DNA of 64,000 bases from FEN-1191 sp964528845. Lineage in GTDB: Bacteria; Pseudomonadota; Gammaproteobacteria; Steroidobacterales; Steroidobacteraceae. Each line of letters starts with the position of its first letter. The stretch's first letter is position 1. This document shows, in pieces, positions 54,413 to 63,919 of the stretch. The stretch covers positions 4,111 to 68,110 of the forward strand of contig CAZGVE010000018.1 in the NCBI GenBank assembly GCA_964528845.1, given 5' to 3'. The notes below the pieces were generated by a model, which saw only the letters and a list, made by a program, of their open reading frames with translations, ran no database searches and had not been told where the DNA came from. The translations under genes were made by a program, and so were the position numbers.

Positions 54413-57400
54413 ATGACTGAGCTGGCGACGCAAACCCTGCAATCGGTCGCGCGCGAGATCAACGTCGCGCTCACCGAGGGGCGTGTGGCGCTCGAGGCCC
54501 ATGTCGAGCAGCCCGGGAACCTGGGCCTGCTCGAACGTTGCCGCCACGAACTGCATCAGGTGCAGGGCGTACTGCGCATGCTCGAGATCTATGGCGCCGC
54601 GCTGCTGGCCGAGGAGATGGAGCAGGTCGCGAGCTACCTGATCGATCTCGGGGCCGAGCTGCGCAACCAGGCCGAGGCGCTGGACGCCCTGATGCGTGCG
54701 ATCGTGCAGCTTCCCGGTTACCTGGAGCGGGTGCTGGCGGGAGGCCGCGACCTGGCTCTCGTGCTGCTGCCGCTGCTCAATGATCTGCGCGCGGTACGTG
54801 GCAGTGCTCTGCTGTCGGAAGGCACGCTGCTGCTGCTCAATCTCAAGTCTGACCGCCAGGCACAGCCGGCGGCGCCGGCGCCCGGCGAGGCGCCGCTGAC
54901 CGTGGCCCAATGGGCGCGTCGGCTGCGCTCGCGCTTCCAGACCGGACTGATCGGCTGGATCCGCGGCGAGCGCGCCGAACAGAACCTCGAGATCCTCGGG
55001 GCCGTCGCGATCCGCCTGGAGCAGGTCGCCACGCAGCAATCGGTATTCCAGCTGTGGTGGGTCGTCGGTGCGCTGCTCGAGGCACTGCGCGAGAACGGCG
55101 TGGAGAGCAGCATCTCCGTCAAACGCCTGCTCGGGCTTGCCGACCGGGAGATGAAGCGGCTCTACGAGCAGGGCGAAGGACGCTACGCGCAGTCGCCGCC
55201 GGTGGAGCTGCTGAACAACCTGCTGTACTACATCGCACGCTGCTCGAGCGCGGGCCCACGCGTCGCGGCAGTACGGGCGTCGTTCCGCTTAGGGGAACTG
55301 CTGCCGGTCGACGAATCGATCGAGCAGGAACGCGAGAATCTTTCCGCGCCGTCGATCAAGCTGATGCAGACCGTCGCGGCCGCGATTCGGGAAGACCTTT
55401 CCAAGGTCAAGGATGTGCTGGATATCTTCGTGCGGCGCGGAGGCGGGCAGCCCGATGAGCTGGTGCCGCAGCTGGTGCTGCTCAAGAAGATCGGCGACAC
55501 CTTAGGCGTGCTCGGCCTCGGAGAACTGCGCGCGCGCGTGCAGGAGGCGACCGGCAGGCTCGAGGCGATCGTCGCCGGCCGCGAACCGGCCGACGAAACC
55601 ACCCTGGTGCAGGTGGCCGCGAGCCTGATCAACGTCGAAGACCACCTCGATGACGAACTCGTCGGCCTGATCCTGCCGCGGCGCAAGCCCGCGGAAGGCG
55701 AGGGCGAGGCTCCGGACCTCGACTTCCAGCAGGTCCAGGGTGCGGTGCTGCGCGAATGCGTCGTCAACCTCGCACGCATCAAGGAATACGTCGCCCAGAA
55801 CGTCAGCGGTACGCTCGATACCGCCGGCTTCGACAACTGGCCCGAGCTCATGCGCGGCATCAAGGCTGGCCTGCTGATGCTCGGCAAGACGCGCGCGGTC
55901 GAAATCATCGAGGAGATCACGCAGCATCTGCGGCGGGTCATGCAGCCTGGCGGCACGAGCCTGGCAGGCGAGTACCTCGATCGGCTGGCCGACGCGATCG
56001 TGAGTCTCGAGTACTACATCGAGACGCTGCAGGCCGGTCGCAGTGACCCCTGGTACATGCTCGATAACGCGCGCAGCTGCCTGGACCTGCTGTCCCGCGC
56101 TCCCGAGCGCGCGGTGCCGACGGTGCCGCCGCTCAATCCCGGCAGCTATTCCAGGACCCTGCGTATCCAGCCGCTGCCTCAGGCCGGCGCGCCCGGCGCA
56201 GGCCAGCAGGCCGAGGCGACCACCGACGTGCACAAGCACGGTCGCGCGATGAGCACCCCACCGGTGCTCACGGCCGCACCGGATGCGCCGGCTCAGCAGA
56301 CGGCACCCGATCCCGAACTGATCCGCCTGTTCATCGAGGAGGCGAACGAGGAGGTGGCCCGGATCACCGAGCAGTTCCCGCTCTGGGATCACAATCCGCT
56401 CGAGGGCGACGCACTGCTGGTGCTGCGCCGGTCCTTTCATACGCTCAAGGGCAGCGGGCGCATGGTGCAGGCCCGTCATATCAGTGAGTTCGCCTGGGCG
56501 GTCGAGAATCTGCTCAACCGGCTGCTGGACGGTACCCTGCAGCGATCGCCGCCGGTGCTCGAGACTCTGCGCATGGCGGTGAACGTACTGCCGCAGCTGG
56601 TCGCCGAACTCGAGGCGGGCGCATCGGGCCGCACGGACGTCACGCCGCTGGCCGCGCGCGCTCATGCATTGGCGAGCGGCCGCGAGTTGCCGACCGTCCT
56701 GCCGGTGGGGCCGACGATGGTGGCGGCATCGCACGGGCCGACGCGGTCCGACGCGGCGGCGATGGACGAATTGACGACGGTGCTGCCGGCCAGCGCCGTG
56801 GCTACGGTGAGCGCACCGGCACTGTCCGGTCAGCCTGCGCCAGCGCCGGGCGCCGCCGAGTCCCAGGCACCAGATGCCGCGCTGCGCGAGATCTATGCGC
56901 GCGAGACCGCGAGCCATGTCGTCGCGGTGCGCGGATGGATCGCAAGGGAGCGCGCGCAGCCGGCCCCGCACGTGCTGCCCGAAGATGTATTCCGCGCCTG
57001 CCATACGCTGGTCGGCAGCTCGACCATGGCCGAGGCGCGCCACGGAATGCGGCTGGCTGAGCCGATCAACCATTGGCTGCGCAAGTCCTTCGACAGCGGC
57101 ATCGGACTGGACGATTCGGACCTGGTGCTGCTCGGCGACGGCATGAACGCGATGGAGGAGGTTGCCGGCCACCTGGACGAGGGCACTGGCTTCTTCGTGG
57201 TCCACGATACGCTGCGGGCGCGTATCGCGCGCGCGGAACTCGCGCTCGATCGGCGCATCGCCGAAGCCGCCGCGCTGGCCGAACGCAGCAGCATCAGCCT
57301 GTCGCGCCCGGGCGGGGAGCGCGACGGCGCCATGGCGAGCGCCACCGGGGGTGGAGCTCCGACATCGACGCCGGCCCGCGCCAGTACGCCGGTGGCTGAA

Positions 57401-59920
57401 TTCGACCCGGAGATCGCGGCGATCTTCAGTGAGGAGGCGGTCGAACTGCTCGAGTCCGCGGAAGCGGCTTTGGCCGCGTGGAATTCTGATCCGCACGATC
57501 CTTCGCAGGTGGCGGCGCTGCGCCGTCCGCTGCACACGCTCAAGGGCGGGGCCCGCATGGCGGGCATCCTGGCGATGGGCGAGCTTGCGCACGAGCTGGA
57601 GAGCCTGATCACCCGGATCGAGAGCGGACTGTCCAATGCCGACGAGCTGGCGCGCGGCGCCGCGCAGCAGGCGCTCGATGAACTCTCACGGATGCGCGAG
57701 GCCATCGCGCAGGGCCGCGCGGCCGCCGGCGCGCCGGAACTCATCGAGCGCATTCATGCGATCGCTGCCGGCGGAACCGTGGAATCCGCGCCGGCCGATA
57801 CGGCGCGCGCTGCGGACGTGCCGCTACGCGTCGAGCCGCCCAGCGCGCGAGTGTCGGTCGCGGCGGCAGCTCCGCCGGCCGCGGCATCAGCGCCGGCGCG
57901 GGATACGGCCGAGCCGCTGCGACTCGTGGCCGAGATAGCGCCGGCCGTGCCGGTTCCCGCAGGCGGCAGCGTCTCGCCGGCGCCAGCCGCGCCGGCGCCA
58001 GCCGCGCCGCCGCCCCCCTCCGAGTTGCCGGCGGCTGCCGCTCCATTGCCTCCGGGTCGCGAGCCGGTGGTCGCCAGCGATCGCGTCGAAATGGCCCGCG
58101 TGAACGCGGAGCTGCTCGATCAGCTGCTGAACAATGCCGGCGAGGTCAGCATCGCCCGCGCGCGGCTCGAGCAGCAGCTCGGCGCGATCGAATTCAATCT
58201 TGGCGAGCTGTCGCGCACGGTGACGCGACTGAAGGAGCAGCTGCGCAAGCTCGAGATCGAGACCGAGGCGCAGATCCTGCATCGGCACGACAACGAACCC
58301 GGACATCGACAGGAATTCGATCCGCTCGAGCTGGACCGTTACTCATCGATCCAGCAGTTCTCGCGTGCGCTGGCCGAGTCGGCCAATGACGTGGGCAGCA
58401 TCCAGGGGCTGCTCGAGAACCTGATCGGGGAGGCCCAGACGCTGCTGCAGCACCAGTCGCGCACCGTCACCGAGCTGCAGAACGGCCTGATGCGCACGCG
58501 CATGGTCTCGTTCCAGCGCCACGTGCAGCGCCTGGCCCGCATCGTGCGCGAAGCGGCGGCCGATACCGGCAAGCGCGCGGAGCTGATCGTCGAGGGCGCT
58601 TCGGGCGAGCTCGACCGCCAGGTGCTCGAGCGCATGCTGCCGCCGTTCGAGCACATGATGCGCAACGCCGTCGTCCACGGCATCGAAACGCCGGAACGCC
58701 GGCGGGCCGCGGGCAAGGACGAGACCGGACACATCCATCTGCGGCTGCGGCGCGAGGGCGCCGAGGTGGTCGTCGACGTCAGCGACGACGGCTCCGGGAT
58801 GAATCTCGCCGCCATCCGCGACAAGGGCCTGGCGCTGGGCCTGATCCGCGCCGATCAGACGCTGTCGGACGAGGACGTGATGCAGCTGGTGCTCGAGCCG
58901 GGCTTTTCGACCGCGAATGCCCTGACACAGCAGGCCGGTCGGGGCGTCGGCATGGACGTGGTTGCCACCGAGATCAAGAAGCTCGGCGGCGCGCTGCACA
59001 TGGAGACCCGCGCCGGGCTCGGGACCAGCTTCACGATCAAGCTGCCGTTCACGCTGGCGATCAGCCACGCGCTGGTCGTGCGCACCGGCGATGAGTACTA
59101 CGCGCTTCCGCTGCCGACCGTAGAGGGAGTGGTGCGCCTGCCGCGCGACGAAGTCGCGGGACACCTGCGCGCCGATGGCGCCACTTTCAGCTACGGCGGA
59201 CAGAAATACCGGCTGCAGACTCTGGCGGTATACGTCGGGATGGAGGCCTCGCCACTGCCGGAGCAGGATGTGACCATACCGGTGGTGCTGGTGCGCGCCG
59301 GCGAGCACTCCACCGGGCTCGTGGCCGATGAACTGGTCGGCAGCCGCGAGATCGTCGTCAAGCCCGTGGGGCCGCAGATCTCAAGCATCCGCGGCATTTC
59401 CGGTGCGACCATCCTCGGCGACGGGCGCGTCGTGATCATCCTCGACATCGGTGCGCTGGTGCGTGCCGAATGGCGCGGGCGTGGCGCGCCGACGGTGCCG
59501 CGCGAACGCAGCGACCGACGCATCTGTGCGCTGGTGGTCGATGACTCGATCACCGTGCGCCGAGTGACCCAGCGCCTGCTCGAGCGCAACGGCATGCGGG
59601 TGCTGACCGCCCGCGATGGCATGGACGCAGTGGCGCTGCTGGCCGAGAACATCCCGGACATCATCCTGCTGGACATCGAGATGCCGCGGATGGACGGCTA
59701 CGAGGTGGCGGCGCATGTGCGCGGTGATCCGCGCCTGCACGACATCCCGATCATCATGATCACCTCGCGCGTCGGCGAGAAGCACCGGGCGCGCGCGATC
59801 GAGCTCGGCGTCGATGACTACCTGGGCAAGCCATACCAGGAGAGCCAGCTCATCGATGCGATCACGCCGCTGGTGGCGCAGCGGCGCGCTGCGACGCGGG
59901 CCGCAGGCACGGCGCGATGA
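54413..59920 (+). CDS. chpA: hybrid chemosensory histidine kinase ChpA (PilL)
   Basis: 1835 residues. N-terminal Hpt-like domains are partly degenerate (H48 within LHQVQG lacks the usual Lys). Three further Hpt domains have phospho-acceptor candidates H676 (FHTLKGSG), H864 (CHTLVGSS) and H1041 (LHTLKGG). Then the CheA core: dimerisation region (~1225-1260), ATPase with N1418 in MMRNAVVHG, DVSDDGSGM and GRGVGMDV, a CheW-like domain, and a C-terminal receiver with D1754 in ILLDIEMPRMDGYE. Long Ala/Pro-rich linkers. It drives PilG and PilH. Fewer clear Hpt sites than the ~2,480-residue P. aeruginosa protein. Confidence 0.94.
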   Translation: MTELATQTLQSVAREINVALTEGRVALEAHVEQPGNLGLLERCRHELHQVQGVLRMLEIYGAALLAEEMEQVASYLIDLGAELRNQAEALDALMRAIVQLPGYLERVLAGGRDLALVLLPLLNDLRAVRGSALLSEGTLLLLNLKSDRQAQPAAPAPGEAPLTVAQWARRLRSRFQTGLIGWIRGERAEQNLEILGAVAIRLEQVATQQSVFQLWWVVGALLEALRENGVESSISVKRLLGLADREMKRLYEQGEGRYAQSPPVELLNNLLYYIARCSSAGPRVAAVRASFRLGELLPVDESIEQERENLSAPSIKLMQTVAAAIREDLSKVKDVLDIFVRRGGGQPDELVPQLVLLKKIGDTLGVLGLGELRARVQEATGRLEAIVAGREPADETTLVQVAASLINVEDHLDDELVGLILPRRKPAEGEGEAPDLDFQQVQGAVLRECVVNLARIKEYVAQNVSGTLDTAGFDNWPELMRGIKAGLLMLGKTRAVEIIEEITQHLRRVMQPGGTSLAGEYLDRLADAIVSLEYYIETLQAGRSDPWYMLDNARSCLDLLSRAPERAVPTVPPLNPGSYSRTLRIQPLPQAGAPGAGQQAEATTDVHKHGRAMSTPPVLTAAPDAPAQQTAPDPELIRLFIEEANEEVARITEQFPLWDHNPLEGDALLVLRRSFHTLKGSGRMVQARHISEFAWAVENLLNRLLDGTLQRSPPVLETLRMAVNVLPQLVAELEAGASGRTDVTPLAARAHALASGRELPTVLPVGPTMVAASHGPTRSDAAAMDELTTVLPASAVATVSAPALSGQPAPAPGAAESQAPDAALREIYARETASHVVAVRGWIARERAQPAPHVLPEDVFRACHTLVGSSTMAEARHGMRLAEPINHWLRKSFDSGIGLDDSDLVLLGDGMNAMEEVAGHLDEGTGFFVVHDTLRARIARAELALDRRIAEAAALAERSSISLSRPGGERDGAMASATGGGAPTSTPARASTPVAEFDPEIAAIFSEEAVELLESAEAALAAWNSDPHDPSQVAALRRPLHTLKGGARMAGILAMGELAHELESLITRIESGLSNADELARGAAQQALDELSRMREAIAQGRAAAGAPELIERIHAIAAGGTVESAPADTARAADVPLRVEPPSARVSVAAAAPPAAASAPARDTAEPLRLVAEIAPAVPVPAGGSVSPAPAAPAPAAPPPPSELPAAAAPLPPGREPVVASDRVEMARVNAELLDQLLNNAGEVSIARARLEQQLGAIEFNLGELSRTVTRLKEQLRKLEIETEAQILHRHDNEPGHRQEFDPLELDRYSSIQQFSRALAESANDVGSIQGLLENLIGEAQTLLQHQSRTVTELQNGLMRTRMVSFQRHVQRLARIVREAAADTGKRAELIVEGASGELDRQVLERMLPPFEHMMRNAVVHGIETPERRRAAGKDETGHIHLRLRREGAEVVVDVSDDGSGMNLAAIRDKGLALGLIRADQTLSDEDVMQLVLEPGFSTANALTQQAGRGVGMDVVATEIKKLGGALHMETRAGLGTSFTIKLPFTLAISHALVVRTGDEYYALPLPTVEGVVRLPRDEVAGHLRADGATFSYGGQKYRLQTLAVYVGMEASPLPEQDVTIPVVLVRAGEHSTGLVADELVGSREIVVKPVGPQISSIRGISGATILGDGRVVIILDIGALVRAEWRGRGAPTVPRERSDRRICALVVDDSITVRRVTQRLLERNGMRVLTARDGMDAVALLAENIPDIILLDIEMPRMDGYEVAAHVRGDPRLHDIPIIMITSRVGEKHRARAIELGVDDYLGKPYQESQLIDAITPLVAQRRAATRAAGTAR

Positions 59921-60405
59921 GCGAACGCATCGCCGAGGTCTACAGCCTGCTCATCCCGCTGGCCGATGCGCGCCTGCTGGTACCGCGCGCCTGCGTCGCC
60001 GAAGTGATCGGCTACCAGACCGCGACGCCGATGGAGGGCGCCCCCGCCTGGTACCTGGGGCTCGTGAACTGGAACGCGCGCTCGCTGCCGTTGATCTCGT
60101 TCGAGGGGGCCTGCGGGCTGCCGATTCCACCGGCCGGGGGGCGCTCGCGCATCGTCGTGTTCCATGCGCTGGGCGCCCACATCGAAGCCGGATACCTGGC
60201 GATCGTCTCACAGGGCTTTCCGCAGCTGGTGCGGGTCAGCAGCGACGTCGTGCGGCCCGACAACACCCGCAGCTTCCCCGACCGCATCCCGGTCGTGTGC
60301 CAGGTCCGCATGCTCAACGAGACGCCGCTGGTACCCGATCTCGAGCACCTCGAGCGCATGGTGGCGGAAGAAACCTCGGTCGTGCCGGAGCGCGACGCGG
60401 GCTGA
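59917..60405 (+). CDS. chpC: CheW-like protein ChpC
   Basis: 162 residues starting 4 bases inside chpA. CheW-like fold: YSLLIPLADARLLVPRACVAEVIG, PAWYLGLVNWNARSLPLISFE; a C-terminal extension is acidic. In P. aeruginosa ChpC is an adaptor that links additional receptors to ChpA. chpB and pilK, which lie close by there, are absent. Confidence 0.82.
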   Translation: MSERIAEVYSLLIPLADARLLVPRACVAEVIGYQTATPMEGAPAWYLGLVNWNARSLPLISFEGACGLPIPPAGGRSRIVVFHALGAHIEAGYLAIVSQGFPQLVRVSSDVVRPDNTRSFPDRIPVVCQVRMLNETPLVPDLEHLERMVAEETSVVPERDAG

Positions 60406-60469
60406 TTCCGGGCGCCCGTCCGCGTTCGCTTGAATTCGCGCGGCACCGGCCCCATGGCAGGTAGCCCCG

Positions 60470-61474
60470 ATGGACAGCAACGACATCCCTGCCATTGCCA
60501 CCGCGGCGGTCCCCCCGGACCCGCCCGGCGCGGAAGCGCTCGACGCCTATTCGAGCGCCGTGGTCGCGGTCGTCGACCGCGTAGGTCCCGCCGTGGTCAG
60601 CGTGCACGTGGGCCGGGCCCGCCAGGATGGCATCGTGCCGGCCGGCGGCGGCTCGGGCGTGATCGTGACTCCGGACGGCTACCTGCTGACCAACCAGCAC
60701 GTCGTGCAGCACGCGGCGCGCGTCGGGATCACGCTGATAGATGGGGACAGCATCGCTGCGACCGTGATCGCGCAGGACGCGTCGACCGACCTCGCGGTGC
60801 TGCGCGCGGCCGGTTCCGGCCTGCCCGCGGCGCCGCTGGCGGCGCGGGCGGCGCTGCGATCGGGGCAGCTGGTGGTGGCGATCGGCAATCCGTTCGGGTT
60901 CGAGGCCACCGTGTCCGCCGGCGTCGTCAGCGCGCAGGGCCGCACGCTGCGGGCGAGCGACGGACGCCTGATCGAGGGCATCGTCCAGCATACCGCGCCG
61001 CTCAATCCCGGCAATTCCGGCGGTCCGCTGGTCGATGCACGCGCGCGAGTGGTGGGGATCAATACCGCGATCATCGCCGCCGCGCAGGGCATCGGCTTCG
61101 CCGTGCCCGCCCCGACTGCCGAATGGGTCATTTCCGAAGTGCTCTCGCACGGCCGCGTGCGCCGGGCCTTCCTTGGCGTCGCGGGGCGCACGCGCCGGCT
61201 CGATCGCCGGCTGGTGCGCGCACTGGACCTGCCCGCCGAGCACGCGCTCGAGATCGTGACGCGCGAGCCGCATACGCCGGCAGCCGATTCGGACCTGCGC
61301 ATCGGCGACATCATCGTGCGTGCGCAGTCGCAGACCATCGACAGCGTCGATGCGCTGCACCGCTTCCTGAGCCGCTGGCGCATCGGCGATACGCTGGCGC
61401 TGACCATTCTGCGGCGCACGCAGCTCTCGCAGCTCGAGATCGTCCCGGTCGAGATGCCGCCCCGCCAGGCGTAG
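60470..61474 (+). CDS. HtrA/Deg-like serine protease with PDZ domain, no signal peptide
   Basis: 334 residues. Catalytic triad candidates: His in LLTNQHVV, Asp in DASTDLAVL, Ser in LNPGNSGGPLVD. A C-terminal PDZ domain includes DLRIGDIIVRAQSQTIDSVDAL. No signal sequence or membrane anchor precedes the protease domain, in contrast to DegP and DegS. Either it is cytoplasmic or it is exported by another route. The ATG at 60470 has only a weak ribosome binding site. Follows the chp cluster by 64 bases. Confidence 0.82.
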   Translation: MDSNDIPAIATAAVPPDPPGAEALDAYSSAVVAVVDRVGPAVVSVHVGRARQDGIVPAGGGSGVIVTPDGYLLTNQHVVQHAARVGITLIDGDSIAATVIAQDASTDLAVLRAAGSGLPAAPLAARAALRSGQLVVAIGNPFGFEATVSAGVVSAQGRTLRASDGRLIEGIVQHTAPLNPGNSGGPLVDARARVVGINTAIIAAAQGIGFAVPAPTAEWVISEVLSHGRVRRAFLGVAGRTRRLDRRLVRALDLPAEHALEIVTREPHTPAADSDLRIGDIIVRAQSQTIDSVDALHRFLSRWRIGDTLALTILRRTQLSQLEIVPVEMPPRQA

Positions 61475-61496
61475 GCCGCGCCTGCAGGCGCCGCGC

Positions 61497-61970
61497 TCAG
61501 GCGGCGAAATCCCCGGCCAGCATCTGCAGCGCNNNNNNNNNNNNNNNNNNNNNNNNNNNNNNNNNNNNNNNNNNNNNNNNNNNNNNNNNNNNNNNNNNNN
61601 NNNNNNNNNNNNNNNNNNNNNNNNNNNNNNNNTCGCTGTGCACCGGGATGATCTGCGTCACGCCCAGCTCGGTGGCCTTCTGCACGATGAAGTCCATGCG
61701 CTCGCCGCGCGCCAGGCATTGCAGCAGCGTCACCATGAGCGGCGACTCGCGTTCAGTCGGCACGTGCGCCCCGACCAGCACGCTCACGCCGGAGCGCTCC
61801 ACGGCGTGGATCGAGGCCTCGAATTCGCCGCCGCGCCCATCGAACAGCGTCAGCGCGGCACCCGCGCGCAGGCGCAGCACGCGCGCGACATGGGCAGAGG
61901 CGGTTGCAGGGAGTACCAGCGTCGCGCCCGTGGACAGCGGCGTATCGATAAAGCATCGGGTCACGCGCAT
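61497..61970 (-). CDS. rsmE: 16S rRNA (uracil-1498-N3)-methyltransferase RsmE, interrupted by assembly gap
   Basis: Both ends are present: MRVTRCFIDTPL start with HVARVLRLRAG and QKATELGVTQIIPVHS, and the C-terminus ALQMLAGDFAA. About 110 residues of N-terminal and 11 of C-terminal sequence flank the 100-N gap. Family members are ~240 residues, so roughly 120 residues are missing and the real gap is longer than 100 bases. The start overlaps the end of bioA by 10 bases. Confidence 0.85.
   Translation of the reverse strand: MRVTRCFIDTPLSTGATLVLPATASAHVARVLRLRAGAALTLFDGRGGEFEASIHAVERSGVSVLVGAHVPTERESPLMVTLLQCLARGERMDFIVQKATELGVTQIIPVHSXXXXXXXXXXXXXXXXXXXXXXXXXXXXXXXXXXALQMLAGDFAA
61533..61632. 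other. assembly gap of 100 N
   Basis: Exactly 100 Ns, a usual placeholder for a gap of unknown size. It falls inside rsmE. Confidence 1.
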
Positions 61971-63316
61971 GCGTGCTCGATCGCCGCGCGCGCCACGTCC
62001 ACCATCAGATCGATCTCCCCGGGCGTGATCACGTAGGGCGGCATGAAGTAGATCACGCTGCCCAGCGGGCGCAGCAGCACGCCATGCTCGAGCGCGAAGC
62101 GGTGGACACGCCAGCCACGCCTCTCGGACGCCGGCCAGGGCTCGCGGCCGGCCCGGTCGACGACACATTCGATCGCCGCGATCATGCCGGTCTGGCGCAC
62201 CTCGGCGACCCGCTCGTGTGCGGCGAGCGCGCCCAGTCGCTGCCGCAGGTGGTCCGCGAGCCGCTGGTTGTTCGCGAGCACCGGGTCGCGAGCGAAGATC
62301 CCGAGCGTCGCGCAAGCCGCGGCGCAGGCCAGCGGATTGCCGGTGTAGCTGTGCGAGTGCAGGAATGCGCGCTGGGCGGCGTGTTCGGCATAGAAAGCCG
62401 CGTACACCTGCTCGCCGCTGAGCACAACCGACAGCGGCAGGTAGCCGCCCGTCAGTCCCTTCGACAGGCACAGGAAATCCGGACTGATCCCGGCCTGCTC
62501 GCACGCGAACATCGTGCCGGTGCGTCCGAAGCCGACGGCGATCTCATCGAGGATCAGGTGCACGCCGTAGCGGTCACAGGCGGCGCGCAACAGCCGCAGA
62601 TAGATCGGATCGTACATGCGCATGCCGCCGGCGCATTGCACGAGCGGTTCGACGATCACGGCCGCGATGTCGTCGGCCTCGCGAGCCAGCAGATCTTCCA
62701 TCAGCTCGAAGCGGCGTCGCGAATGCGACTCCCAGCTCTCGCCCGGCTCGCGCTCGAAGCAGTCCGGCGAGGGCACCGTGCGCACGGTCATCAGCAGTGG
62801 CTCATAGGTGCGCTTGTAGAGCTCGACATTGCCGACCGCGAGCGCGCCCAGGGTCTCGCCGTGGTAGCTGTTGCTCAACGTGACGTAACGTTGCTTGCGC
62901 GGTCGGCCGCAGTTGAGCCAGTAATGGAAGCTCATCTTGAGAGCGACCTCGACGGCGGCGGAGCCGGAGTCCGCGAAGAAGCAGCGCGTGAGCCCGGGTG
63001 GGGCGATCCGGCAGAGCTCCTCGGCCAGGCGGATCGCCGGTTCGTGCGTGAATCCGGCGAGCAGCACGTGCTCGAACTGCGCGAGCTGCGCTGTGACCGC
63101 GGCGTTGATCTCGGGATTGGCGTGCCCGAACAGGTTGACCCACCACGAGCTGATCGCGTCCAGGTAGCGTCGGCCGTCGTAGTCCTCCAGCCAGCAGCCC
63201 TGCGCGCGGCGCACCGGGATCGGCGGCAGCTGCTCGTGGTCCTTCATCTGCGTGCAGGGATGCCACACGTGTTGCAGATCGCGCCGGGCCAGGGAGTCAT
63301 TGGTCGGTGAACTCAT
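61961..63316 (-). CDS. bioA: adenosylmethionine-8-amino-7-oxononanoate aminotransferase BioA
   Basis: 451 residues. VWHPCTQMKDHEQLPPI at the start, ISSWWVNLFGHANPEI, the PLP lysine in LCLSKGLTGGYLPL, LILDEIAVGFGRTGTMFACE and HSHSYTGNPLACAAA match BioA. Makes diaminopelargonate in biotin synthesis; no other biotin gene is near. Upstream of rsmE on the same strand; divergent from ampD. Confidence 0.96.
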   Translation of the reverse strand: MSSPTNDSLARRDLQHVWHPCTQMKDHEQLPPIPVRRAQGCWLEDYDGRRYLDAISSWWVNLFGHANPEINAAVTAQLAQFEHVLLAGFTHEPAIRLAEELCRIAPPGLTRCFFADSGSAAVEVALKMSFHYWLNCGRPRKQRYVTLSNSYHGETLGALAVGNVELYKRTYEPLLMTVRTVPSPDCFEREPGESWESHSRRRFELMEDLLAREADDIAAVIVEPLVQCAGGMRMYDPIYLRLLRAACDRYGVHLILDEIAVGFGRTGTMFACEQAGISPDFLCLSKGLTGGYLPLSVVLSGEQVYAAFYAEHAAQRAFLHSHSYTGNPLACAAACATLGIFARDPVLANNQRLADHLRQRLGALAAHERVAEVRQTGMIAAIECVVDRAGREPWPASERRGWRVHRFALEHGVLLRPLGSVIYFMPPYVITPGEIDLMVDVARAAIEHACA

Positions 63317-63343
63317 GGCGCCATTTTGGCATCATGTCCCGTC

Positions 63344-63919
63344 ATGCACAGCGCCACCTCGATCGACGTCCCGACCGGGCTGCTCTGCGCGGCCCGCCAG
63401 GTGCTGTCCCCGCATTGCGATGCCCGTCCCCCGGGAGCCGTGCCGGAGCTGCTGGTCGTGCACGGCATCAGCCTGCCGCCTGGGGAGTTCGGGGGACCGT
63501 GGATCGACCGGCTGTTCTGCGGCGACCTGGCTGCCGCCGCCGATCCGCGTTTCGACGCGGTCGTGTCGCTCAAGGTGTCGGCGCACGCGCTGATCGACCG
63601 GCGTGGCGTGATCAGCCAGTACGTGCCGTTCCAGCAGCGTGCCTGGCATGCGGGAGTGTCGCGCTATGAAGGACGCGAGGCCTGCAACGACTTCTCGATC
63701 GGCATCGAGCTCGAGGGCACTGACGAGCTGCCGTACGAGGCGGCGCAGTACCAGGCGCTGGCCGGACTGATCCGCGCGCTGCGCGCCGCGTACCCCTCGC
63801 TGGGTGCGGACGCGCTGGTCGGCCACAGCGACATCGCCCCGGGCCGCAAGAGCGATCCGGGTCCGGCATTCGAGTGGGAACGCCTGCGGGCGCTGCTGCA
63901 GGCTGCGTCCGGCCCCTAG
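63344..63919 (+). CDS. ampD: 1,6-anhydro-N-acetylmuramyl-L-alanine amidase AmpD
   Basis: 191 residues from the ATG at 63344. Zinc ligands in LLVVHGISLP (His), AWHAGVSRYEG (His and nearby) and GHSDIAPGRKSDPGPAF (His/Asp) and the order of segments match AmpD. Cytosolic cell-wall recycling amidase that also lowers the inducer of AmpC where AmpR is present. The 81 bases to the window end hold no recognisable feature. Confidence 0.95.
   Translation: MHSATSIDVPTGLLCAARQVLSPHCDARPPGAVPELLVVHGISLPPGEFGGPWIDRLFCGDLAAAADPRFDAVVSLKVSAHALIDRRGVISQYVPFQQRAWHAGVSRYEGREACNDFSIGIELEGTDELPYEAAQYQALAGLIRALRAAYPSLGADALVGHSDIAPGRKSDPGPAFEWERLRALLQAASGP

Noticed and set aside
55502..57592. 696-residue minus-strand ORF inside chpA
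   Set aside because: Antisense shadow of the Hpt region of ChpA.
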